From Ophiocordyceps camponoti-saundersi (nom. inval.) (Eukaryota > Ascomycota > Sordariomycetes > Hypocreales > Ophiocordycipitaceae): DNA of 64,000 bases. Location of the stretch: NCBI GenBank assembly GCA_003339415.1, contig PDHQ01000004.1, positions 308,207 through 372,206 on the forward strand. Reading direction: 5' to 3'. The translations under genes were made by a program, and so were the position numbers. Under the pieces are notes generated by a model. It worked only from the letters and a program-made list of their open reading frames with translations. It was not told the DNA's origin and did not search any database. Positions 11,736 through 22,599 of this stretch are shown here, piece after piece; the first letter of the stretch is position 1, and every line of letters starts with the position of its first letter.

Positions 11736-14700
11736 TCACTCGATCGAAACCAACCTGGACTTGACAACAATCCTGTTGCAGAAATCCATCATCGGGACAT
11801 CGCTCGTCAAGTCGAAGACGCTAAAGTCAGCCTTCAGCTTCGTCGCCAACCACTCGCGCAAGCTGACAGCGACGAGGCTATCGACGCCGTAACGGTTCAA
11901 TGGCTTGGCCGTGTCAATGTCAGGCACCGGAATCGAGATGAGATTGGAGACTTTGGAAAGTAGAATAGCCTGCATCACATCGTGGGCCTCTTCCATCGAC
12001 CGGCATTGGCCAAGCTGAATGATGTGCTTCTGAATCTCCGTCTTGTCGCCGGCTTCCGCCTCGCCTTCGACCTGAACGTCGACTTCTCGAAGATAGGCGA
12101 GTGATGCAAAGGCTTCAAACCAGAGGGCGTCCGAGCCGGGATTCGTCTTCTGCGTGGCTTGCTGGATACCCCCGCTGCCGGCTCCGGCCAATAGCTGACA
12201 TGGCGAGGCATCCGTGCAGTCGGCGGTGCCGGCGAGTGCGTTCCCAAGGATGTGGTAGAAGTGTCGTTTGTCCATTGCCGGCTTGGAGAAAAAGAAAGCC
12301 TCTCGTTAGACGACGTGCGGGAAGCTTGGGAAAGAGGGAAAAGCCATTGCTTGACTTGTAGGAACTTACCAGTCCAGACCGATACCATTGCGCCACGAAG
12401 TCTCGGTTCTCGTGAATATAGCCGAAGCCCTTGATGACCCCGAGGTCGATGCTCTGGGCCGCGAGACCTTTTGAACGCCGATAGTGAGCCAAAGCATCCA
12501 TGTACGTGTTCCCTGCTGCGTAGTTGGCCTGAGATACGGAGCCGATGATACCGCCCAGAGAAGAGAGGATGACGAAGAAGTCGAGATTATCCGGGAGCAG
12601 TTGATGAAGATTCCAGCTCCCTATCTCCCCCGGGGGCCATGGTCAGTACCACGCCTGAAGCTGTCGAGCAGCCATGTTGACGTACCTTGTATCCTCGGAA
12701 GCGTTGCCGCGACCCATTGGCTGTGTTTCATTCTAGAGAAGAGACTATCATCGAGCACCATGGCCCCCTGAATCACTCCTCGGATCGGCGGCATGTCGCG
12801 GCCAATGCCGTCCAGGATGGCACCAAGCTGCTCTCTGTTGGCGACGTCGGCTGCAAAGACCTTGGCATCGATGCCGTACTTCTCTGCCAACGTTGCTATC
12901 AGATCCTTGGCCCCCTGCCGCGCGCCGCCGGAGCGAGATATAAAGACGAGGTGACGGGCGCCGTGGTCCGCCATGAACAGAGCCTGCACCCGACCTAGGC
13001 CTCCGAGGCCTCCGACTAGGATATAGGTCGCGTCCGGCTTGAGACGCAGTTTGGCCGGCTTCGGTGGCATCACAAGCGATTGCGAGTCCGGTGAAAGGCG
13101 GAAGACCAGTTTGCCCATGTGTGCTCCACGCCGCATCTCCTGGAAGACAGAATGGATATTCGAGATATCGTGTACCGTAATAGGTTGTATCATGCCGATA
13201 GCGCCCTGTTCGATTAGCTTGAATGCTTTCGATAATATATCTGCAGTTTGACTTCTATCGCACATCATTATATTCTCAAAGTCGACGCCGGCAAACATAA
13301 TATTATTAAAGAACGGTCGCATCTCGAGCCCAATATTTCGAAATATATCCTTCTTGCCGACTTCGATGAACCGGCCATTACGGGCAACGCATAGCCAACT
13401 CTTGCGAAGTGCCTCGCCAGCTAGCGAGTTAATAACGACGTCGACTCCTCGCTTCGACGTCATACGCTGAACGCCCTCGTAGAACGAAAGGTCGCGGGAG
13501 CTGAAGATATGGTCGGGCGATATGCCCAGGTCGATAATCGCCTGCTTCTTCGCTTGGCTGCCGACGGTGCAGAATATCTCGGCTTCCAAGTATTTGGCTA
13601 AATGAATTATTGCTTGACCGAGGCCTAGATCAAAGAGAAAAATTAGTCAAGAAGAGGCCAGCAGAAAACATGGGATCGTCTTGCCTCCGGACGCGGCATG
13701 GACAAGAACAGTTTCCCCCTTCTTTAGTCTCGCGACATCTACCAAGCTGTTGTAGGCAGTCCCATAGACCACCGGAACGCAAGCTGCTTCTTCGAATGAA
13801 AAACTGTTTGGAATATGATAGACTTGTGATGAAGCAACTCGTAAGTAGGTCCCCATAGAGCCTGGTGACACTACAACGACTCGGTCGCCGGGCGAAAACC
13901 TCGTAATCTTGGACCCTATCCGGCGAACGATGCCAGACGCCACAAAGCCAAGACCGGTAAGCTCGACCTCGCCCATGGCCATCATGATGTCCCTGTTTCG
14001 TCAGAAGGGAGGGACTAGGACGCGGGCATTTTACCCATTTGGGGGCGCCTAGAACTCACTTGAAATTCATATCGCAAGCTTTCACCTCAACCCAGACTTC
14101 CTCACCAGCCTCGGGCAGATAGAGAGACCTGTCATCACCAGTTTTGGGCTGGTAGACGCTCTCGGCATCATCAAAGTGGAGCGTCTCTAGCATGCGAAAC
14201 TTCTGGATGGTCAAGCGAAGAGGGCGATCGGGTTGGACGACCCTGGCGGGCTCCGGCGGTACAGCCTCCGGGTTGACCACCCGCAATAGACTGCTGTTGA
14301 GAGCCTGCTGCGGCATATGACGAGGGATCATCCAGACTCCGTTCTGCTCGACCGTCTCCATCTCGTCGATTCCCGTCAGCCTGCCTTGCCAGAAGGCGTC
14401 GATTTTGTGGCGGATGACAGTAGCCGCCGAGTCGACATCCTCCAGCGGTCTGGAGAGATGCAATTCGTGCGGTCTGTACGAGCTGTCCTCGGATTTCAAG
14501 CATCGCAAGAGACCAGAGACGATGCGCTTGCTGGGGTGACCTGGCCCGTCGACGGGATCCGACCGCGTGACCCAAAGCACTTGTTTGTTGTGGATGAGAA
14601 GATGCTGCAACCGCTCGAACCGACTCTGCGTCATGTTCTCCAAGAACGGACCTTCGCACTCGAGGAGGAAGATGACGGTCGAGCCTCGAGTCTCGGTCGA

Positions 14701-17700
14701 TGCCGCCGCTTCTTCGAAACCTTGAACCAGCACGCTCTTGTCGGCATCGTGGTTTCGTAGCAGTTGACTGCGAATCTGAGAAGCCAGCTCCTCGACGATT
14801 CGACAGCCGCCGTCGGGAACGACCAGCACAACGGTCTCGGAAGAGTTCGCTGTCGAAGGGCAAGGCTTTTTTTTTGTGCTGAATATACAGGAATTCCTAT
14901 CGGTCGCAGCATCATCGGTTTCTGACAAAACCATGTCGATGCCGGAAAAGCCGGCTTTCTTGAGAGCCGCGTCCCACTCGGAGCGAAGAAGTAACGGTCC
15001 ATTCTCCCTTCCGTCCTCGGAAGCCCACCATCCTGGTAGGGTGCCGACGATGAAGTAGGCGATGTCGTTGCGGTTGGTGCATTCTCCAAGCACGAGTTTG
15101 CCGCCGGGTTTCAGGAGGCTCTTGCAGTTTTCGAGTGTCTGCTGGATGCTCTTGGTAGCGTGCAGAACCTGGGTTACCATCTTGTTAGCAGCCGAATCGA
15201 CTCGTACTTGTCATGAGCCGGAGACTTGCATTGACGGCGAGCACAACATCGTAAGACTCTGGCTCAAAGCCCTGGTCTGCAGGGTCATCCTCAATATCAA
15301 GCACCTTGTAATCGATGCGTTGCTCCCAATCGGCTAGCAAATCCTTTGCGCTCTCGAACCAGCCAGCCGATATGTCCGTGAAACTCCAGTGGGAAAACCG
15401 CGGCGTTCCAGCTCTGTCGCTTCCGAGTTGCTGTAACACAGGCAGTGTTGTTGCCGCTGTTCCGGCGCCAATCTCGATGACCCGCAAGCTTGGCTTCTTA
15501 TGCGCCATTAGGTCGAACCAGTCTCTGAAAATCTGCTCGGTTATAGCCGCGCCGTAGGATCTACGATAAAATTCGGTATAGTTCTCGTTTGCCATGAGCA
15601 TCGCGATAGGCGCCACTTCTTGAGCAAAGACAGCCTCCAGGGAGTCAAAGACGTGATGGATAAGCTTTCCTTCGACGGGATACTTGGTGGAAAAGTCTCG
15701 CAGTCTCTTCATAACCGAATCGTGTTGCTCGGGGCTTACAGGGGAGTTGAAATCGCCCTTGTCGTCGGCTCCGCTCCGCCACCTCAACCAACTGACGAAT
15801 TTTTGCAAGTGAAGTGGGAGAGATTCGGTGCTTGGTCCTGTCTTGTCCAGTGAGAGCCGGCACAAGTCGGTGACGAGGCTGTAGCCCTCAGAACAGAAGC
15901 TGCTCATATCGAGATCATCTGTCAGCTTGCTGTCGACGATTGCTCGCAAGCCTGACGCCCCGATGAGCTCCAGATCTGGCTTCCATGTTGGTGATGCGTA
16001 AATCTTGCTTTTGATGTTCTCTTCAGTGGAAGAGCCGCGAGCGAAGCTTATGCTCTTCGCACCGAAGCCTTCGACAATGAGGCTGGGAAGAGTGTTGAAA
16101 ATTCCATCACCAGCCATTATCGAACTCACCGCTTCCTGAGGAGAGGACGCCGTAACGTCGGTGACGCCGCGAAGGACGCTGCCCTTGCCGGCGAAGTAAT
16201 CGCTCGAAATGCGCATCCACTCTATTGTAGAGGGAAGCCAGGCTCGGTCCGCATACTCGTCCTTTTCGAAAAGTGCAACTAGAATCGACTGAAAAACAGC
16301 GTCCAGAGTGAGAGGGTGCAGCAGGTAGTCGCTCTCGCACGACTGTGGCATAAAGGAGCGCGAGTCTTGAACCGTCACCTCAAACGACAAGGTGTCTTCA
16401 GTTTTGTGAGCCTCAGATAGGCCTCTGAACGGGCTTCCTAATGTTTGGTGTGAGATGGTTTTGACTTTCCGATCGCATCAGCTGCTCAGGGTCACCTTTA
16501 ACTTACCGAAGTCGAGGCCTACTTTCTGGCAAAAGTCGTAAAAAGCCGGCAGAGAAGCTTGTTGCCTACAGGCTGCATGGTTTTCAGCCCATCGTTTCTT
16601 GTAAGACGAAATCTCCTCTCTCAATTCTTTGCCTTGATCGACTTCGGATGTCCGTCTCATCCGTTGAATTTGACAGAGCCCGGCAGCGTGCTCTACAAAC
16701 TCATCTCCCGACTGGCATGAGCAGAGGGAGAATTCAAACCACGGATCGTCGGATACTTGCCCAGTGGACTTCTTTTCTTTGAGGTGTAAGTAAATCACCA
16801 CGCCTATATCGTCGTCTGGAATAACCAGGGCCCGGGCAATCGAGATGTCCCGCAGCTCAAAGGCCGAAATCCCGTGCTGGCTCCTCGACGCTGCGTGTTG
16901 ACGAAGAGCTTCCACTACTGCGCATATCATCCCAGCCGCGGGCAAGACTACATCGCCGTCCACGCGATGCTCTCTGAGCCAAGGCACTTCAGAAAGGCGT
17001 AGAATGTTTCTCCAGACGGGCTGCAGGGGGTTCTGGGACGAGAGCTGAAAGCCGATCAAATCGTGTCTCGCAAAGGACGGGGACCTTTCGTTTCTTGAGA
17101 TGCGTGTCTCGTGCCAGTACGACTTGGAATGATTCCAGCGATACGACGGCAAGTCGACCAAGGTAGTGGCTTTCGCAGAGCCGTCGCTGGGCCTGTTCAA
17201 CTGTTTCAACCGGTCGTGTTAGCCGCCAAGCATCAGAGTAAGGACAAGGTTGACCTTGCCTTGGACAGGTTGATCGATGCGCCTTTCATCCACAACGAGA
17301 CGGCTGTCTTCAAAGCCGTGGACGACGCGTCTTCGCCTCGCCGGAGGACAGTGTAGTAGTCCAATTTTTCTAACCCGCCGCGAGCCTGCTTGAACTGCTT
17401 GATAGGGCCTTCCAAAGCTCCATAGGGTCCAATCTCGATGAGAGCGTTTATCGCCTCCGACTTGCTCTTCAGTCGCCTCTTCTGGGCGTCTGCATATATC
17501 ATGTCGTCGAAAGCGGAAACAAAGTCGACAGGCATACACAGATTATGAACCCAGTAGTCGGCTGTGAGCTTTTCGGTCGACACCTGCCGGCCCAAGACGG
17601 CGGAGAAGAAGGCGACGGTCGACGGGCCATCAGCTGGCTTTACGTGGCTGATATTCTTGCGGTAGTCATCGCTGACGCTGAGCATCTGCTTGCTATGGTA

Positions 17701-20143
17701 GGCGTTTTGCAACTTGAGCAGACGGCTGAACACGCCTTCCTGCATAAGCATCCCCTGTAGTTGTCGCAAAGATTCCCTGCTTCCGGTGAGGCTGACGCTT
17801 TTGGGGCTGTTGATGCATCCGACCTCTACGGGGTCCGTAGACATGGTCAGATACGGCTGCACCTCTTGAGCAGATAGGCCAACGGCCATCATGGAGCCTC
17901 CCGGGTGCTGGATTGCGGCTTCTCTGGAAAAGACGCCGCGTTGATAGGCAACATCTAGACTGCTTTCTCGAGATAGTGCCCCGGCAGCATAGGCGGCGGC
18001 AATCTCGCCGGACGAGTGGCCGACGACGGCTGAAGGCCTCACGCCCCAATGCTCGAGGAGGTCGACGAGAGCGATCTGGAGGACTGTGCATAGAGGCTGA
18101 GCGAAGTCAGCCTTTTCCAAGTTTGAGGCAGACTCGTCGCTCGTCATGAGCTCGGTCCAGGCGTCCCATGGACAGCCAAGGGTTGCCAGATAGGCTGCGG
18201 ACTGTCGAATAGACGAGGCAAACGCGTCGAAATAGACCAGTTCTCGACCCATGGCGTGCCATCCTGCGCCCTGTCCGGTGAAGACAAAGGCTATGTTGAG
18301 CCTGCGAGTATCGGCCTTGACAGGCTTGAGGTCCTGATCCCGCCAGCGGGAGGCGAGTTCATCGACGGAACCGGCAACGATTGCACATCTCCACTGGAAT
18401 AGGGACCGGCGCTCTGCCAGGGTATAAGCTAGGTTGTTGAGCGTGTCGTTGGTTGCGCGCGCCTCGACATATTCTGCATATGCCTGGCTCTGTCGCGGGA
18501 TGGCGTCTCTTTCCGGCGACGACAGGACGAAAACACGGGCCGCTCCGTCGACGGCCGCGGAGCCGCTGGCCGTGGAACCGTTGGTCGCGGAACCGTTGGT
18601 CGCGGAGCCGTTGATGGTTGACGATGGCTGTCGTCGATACGCCCTCGCTTCCTCGAGGATGACATGAGCGTTTGTGCCACCAAAGCCGAAACTGTTGATG
18701 GAGCATCTTCGCGCCTCGCATTCGGGCCATTGAAGAGAGGCTGTTGGTATGACTACCTTGTCCAGCTTCAGCCGAGGGTTCAATTTCTTCAAGTTGAGCT
18801 GCCCGGGGATGATGCCTCGCTCCATGGCGAGCACACACTTGATCAGGGCCGTGACGCCGGCCGCCGCCTCTGTGTGCCCGACGTTGGCCTTGACTGAGCC
18901 GACGTATAGAAGGTCTGATCTATTCTTGCCGGCCAGTGCTCTGCAGACGGATCCTATCTCGGTCGGGTCGCCGGCGCGAGTGCCGGTACCATGACACTCG
19001 ACATACTGCGTGTCGGATGGATCGAGTCGGGCCCATTGGTACGTGTCACGCATCAGCTTCTCCTGGGCTTCGCCGCTAGGCAAGACGATTCCGGCAGTCT
19101 GCTTTGTACATCAGCTCACTCTTCTTCCACCTCGCCAAGGGTCCAGCATGGAGCATACCCGGCCGTCCGAGTTGACTCCCGTGGCCCGGATGACGGCCCT
19201 GATGGGATCTCCATCACGGACGGCATCGTCAAGATGCTTGATGACGACCATGCACACCCCTTCACCTCTTGCAAAGCCGTTGGCTCGCGAGTCAAAGGAG
19301 TGGCATCGACTATCGGGGCTGAGGAGGCCGAGCTGGCTGAGGTAGCAACAGTTATCTGCATCCAGAATGAGGCTTGCACCGCCCACGAAGGCGCAACGAG
19401 AACCATTTGTCTTGGCTCTGATGGACTCGCATGCTAAATGCAGCGCCGTTAGCGAGCTAGAGCAAGCCGTATCCACGGTCATAGACGGGCCGTTCAAGTT
19501 ACTGTAGCGCATTAGCCTTCTTTTTTCCCGGTAGAGGGCTTTCCCCTTTCACTCTCGTGGCCTACAAGAACCAGCTGACACGATTTGCCATGAAGCCCAA
19601 GCTGGAGCCCGTCAAAGAAGTTTGAGGCATCTCGAGCATATCTCGCTGGACGATTTTCCCATAGTCGTTTGTGAAACCGCCAATGAAGCAGCCCATATCC
19701 GTGTTCGATATAGCATCGAGCGGGATGCCGGCACTCTCGAGACTTTCGTACGCCATTTCGAGAAGTAGACGCTGCTGCGGATCCATTCCATGCGCCTCCA
19801 CCGCGGAACAGGAGAAGAAAGGGGCGTCCCATTTCGTCACGTCCTCCTGAAGGAAGTAGCCGCCTTCGGCAACCTTTGATTCAACATGTCAGTCATCTTT
19901 TGATACAGCAGAGTAGAGAGAGTAGAGAGAGTAAAAAGGGGGGAAGAAAGCCATCTTCCGTACCGTGCTTTGGCATCGTTGAGCAAAAGGGTGATATCTG
20001 GCGCTGATGTTGAATCTTGAAGGAGGCACCTTGGACCAGGCATCTCTTCCCTCGAGTAACATGTCATAGAACTCATCGGGAGACTTGACATCACCGGCCA
20101 AACGGCATGCCATGCCAACTATAGCAATATCGCCTTGCTGCAT
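11736..20143 (-). CDS. Highly reducing type I polyketide synthase (KS-AT-DH-MT-ER-KR-ACP)
   Basis: An iterative PKS building a reduced, probably methylated chain from malonyl-CoA. Eleven exons join in frame: 20143-19964, 19873-19566, 19501-19159, 19098-17260, 17200-16507, 16437-15230, 15168-14060, 13992-13685, 13624-12686, 12620-12370 and 12281-11736 (2,574 residues). KS has DTACSSS, ECHGTGT and KANVGHTEAAAG. AT has FTGQGAG and GHSSGE. DH has HRVDGDVVLP and LDAVFQ. The C-methyltransferase has EIGAGTAATT, where EIGAGTG is usual. ER has HAASGG/LGQA, split by an intron. KR has VGGLGGLGR and NYAAGN. ACP has GVDSLVA. There is no release domain, as is typical, so a partner must offload the product. 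Introns 6 and 8 need GC donors, and intron 4 fits GC (17259) or GT (17254). It is convergent with the acyl-adenylating synthetase and divergent from an FSH1-type hydrolase. All catalytic domains look intact. Confidence 0.93.
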
Positions 20144-21484
20144 GTTGGTGAGCGTGTTATTTAGAGGAATTGTTCGGAGAAAGATATGAAATCGACAGCA
20201 CCGAGCCTAAATCGTTGCCTGTCCTTTAATCAGGGAATAAAAAGAGAAATGGACGGACGGGGGGGGGTTTAAATAGACATATAGCTGACTGATTTTCTGT
20301 CGTCCGCTGCACATGTTTAGGTACGCAACGACTGTGGAATCACTACATCAGTGGCGTCTTCACTCTCTCAGGAGAAGAAGAGACCGGTGAAGAAGAGACC
20401 GGTGAAGAAGAGACCGGAGAAGAAGATACCGGTGAAGAAGAGACCGGAGAAGAAGAGACCGGACAACAGCTTCCCTCATTCGTGCTTTTATGTCGAGGTA
20501 AATGGATAGTTTTCGGTTCTCCCACAGTGCTTCTGCTAATGGGGCATGACACGTACATCCACTTCCTTTATACACATATTATGATATGGTGACCATGGGC
20601 TGGCAAACACGGGTCTCTGCCCTCAGTCAGTCGATGGCATTGCAAAGATACGCTTCCGTAGACTTGTGGCAAAGTCCCCCCCAGCCCGAGGACAGAGCGG
20701 AACTTGCTAACACGAGAACATTGCAAACCTACCTAGTCAATGAACACAACAACCGGCTGAATATACGGATACGCGTGGCATTGGTTCATGTTCCACCTGA
20801 CGTGATGATTTACTGGCTCCTTAGATACCAATGTAGTCCCTTTCCTAAGCGGTATCAAGACCTTTGTTTCACGGCACGGTAAATGCAATCCTTCGTATTG
20901 ATCATGGGTTGATATGTCTTAGCATTCTTACTGTACGATTCGCCGTTGCAACATCGGTGAGCAGGTCAACTTCGGATCACGAGGAAACGCAAACTTGTCT
21001 GCCATCTATTAGGATGAAATCTTCGTATGTTGTCGGAGCCGGACGCCACAGCGGTCTTACTCGTCTGCCGCGACAGCGTCTACGATCAATCAGGCCTGGC
21101 AGCACTCTGCGTCACTTTATCCCATCAACAAGCTTGATTGGGTGGGTAAGATGATCGAACCGGCATCTTTGTGTTCCGGGTCCGGCGTGGCTTTTCCAAG
21201 GGTTTCACACTTGACTGCGTCGAAGCCACAGTTATCCGATATGAGACAACTTGACTAAGTTGCGTCTCTTCTTATTCATACCCAAAGGGCAAGTTCCGAC
21301 GACGTACAAGCGCCATTGCTGGCTGAATAGAACTGGCTCTACCTTTCACAATCCGTGAATCGCGAGCAGGAATGTTATCTCTCCTGCTCAGGCATTCATT
21401 GATATAAATATCAACTCTCTTTGGCTCCCAAGGAGGACAGGCGTCAGCTGAACAAGCCCATCCTCCCCCTTTCCACTCTCCTAA
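20144..21484. promoter_or_regulatory. Divergent PKS / hydrolase intergenic region
   Basis: This 1.34-kb spacer lies between the start codons of the PKS (-) and the FSH1-type hydrolase (+), so it must carry both promoters and is where a cluster regulator would bind. It contains a 15-bp minisatellite and a short G run near 20260. No separate gene was found. Confidence 0.5.
20371..20460. repeat. 15-bp minisatellite, six units
   Basis: Six contiguous 15-base units of the form GGWGAAGAAGAKACC, with only positions 3 and 12 varying, lie 230 bp upstream of the PKS start codon. The unit length is a multiple of three, so it stays open in several frames, but no coding sequence is apparent. Confidence 0.85.
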
Positions 21485-22387
21485 ATGCGTATTCTCTGCA
21501 TTCACGGTTTCGGTTACAATGGCGATGCATTCGAGAGGAAGACCAAAAAGCTGAGAGGCTTGCTACCGGACCACTACTTGTACGATTGGCCCGACGGACC
21601 ATACCACGTCACGCCCCAGGACAAGATGTTCGACTACCATCCTGGCCCTTACTTATCGCATATAAATGGTTTCACCACCGACGAAATCGACAGCACGCTT
21701 TGTCGATTGCAAAACTACGTAAATGACAACGGTCCTTTCGAAGGAGTGATGGGGATATGTGAGGTACTGTTATCCTTCTCATCTGCGACAACTTACAACA
21801 GACTCATTTGCTCGCAGGGTGCTTGGCTTGCTGTATCACTTCTTCTCAAGTATGAAACTGAAGATCCGACCTCGCCTGCGCCCTTCAAATTCGCCATAAT
21901 CCTCAGTGGCTATCTTCCCTATTCGTGGTCCGCCTCTGTCGGCTTCGAATCTCTCAGCCTCCTTGCGAGTCTGGATGGCGCAACAACCGACACGACGCTT
22001 TGGAAAGAATACTCATCAAGCAAACTCAAAGGGCCCGAGTATTTATCGGTTATTTGTGAAAAATGGGAGACTCTGGTAAGCCAAGAGTCATCGTCAAGGT
22101 TGAAAAAGGCCATCGAGATTACCACAAATCCGAAGACTGCCCATCTACAGCCACGACGATTCCATCCCGATCTCCATCAAGTCAGAATCGACCTTCCCAC
22201 TGCGCATTTCTGGGGCGAGAAAGATATACTTCCCAACCAGGCAGAGCAGCTTGTACGGTTGTGCAACCCGAGGCTTGCTGAGGCCTTCGAGTATAAGGAC
22301 TGGAGTACCAACTCCGATTCAGACGATAACAAGAAGATGAGCGAGGTGATTATGAGAACCGTCATGAGAAGTCAATCCTATTATTGA
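21485..22387 (+). CDS. FSH1-family alpha/beta hydrolase, catalytic residues altered
   Basis: Related to the fungal serine hydrolase (FSH1/LovG) family, whose members often release polyketides from PKS carrier domains. Exons 21485-21763 and 21818-22387 give 282 residues; the 54-nt intron (GTACTG..CGCAG) sits at the usual position inside the nucleophile elbow. The start MRILCIHGFGYNGDAF and the segments YDWPDGPY, GPFEGVMG and AHFWGEKDILP are family-like. Oddly, the elbow reads GICEGA after splicing (Cys 92 in place of the nucleophile Ser of GxSxG), and the C-terminal tail (FEYKDWSTNSDSDDNKK) lacks the GGH histidine. It may therefore be a Cys-nucleophile variant, a non-catalytic binding protein or a decaying gene. 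Its position beside the PKS suggests a chain-release or editing role at least in origin. The intron length is divisible by three, so an unspliced reading also stays open. Confidence 0.8.
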   Translation: MRILCIHGFGYNGDAFERKTKKLRGLLPDHYLYDWPDGPYHVTPQDKMFDYHPGPYLSHINGFTTDEIDSTLCRLQNYVNDNGPFEGVMGICEVLLSFSSATTYNRLICSQGAWLAVSLLLKYETEDPTSPAPFKFAIILSGYLPYSWSASVGFESLSLLASLDGATTDTTLWKEYSSSKLKGPEYLSVICEKWETLVSQESSSRLKKAIEITTNPKTAHLQPRRFHPDLHQVRIDLPTAHFWGEKDILPNQAEQLVRLCNPRLAEAFEYKDWSTNSDSDDNKKMSEVIMRTVMRSQSYY

Positions 22388-22599
22388 AGCTGGAAAAGCC
22401 AGCATTGATGTCTTGCGTAACAAAATTGCTATATACGAGTTATTCGGCTCGAGTTGTCCACACGCACACATACGCAGGTCAATCCCAAGTCATCATGTTC
22501 TGAACGCATACGTAACTTTCGTTGCCTTGCATGTGAATGCTGGTACTCGTCCTCGCTTCTTCTCAACCCGCCGCATCAATGCATCTCAGCCTCAAAAGT

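Noticed and set aside
12000..20143. PKS as a pseudogene because many stops interrupt the minus-strand frames
   Set aside because: Every interruption coincides with an intron whose removal restores conserved motifs; all eleven exons join in frame.
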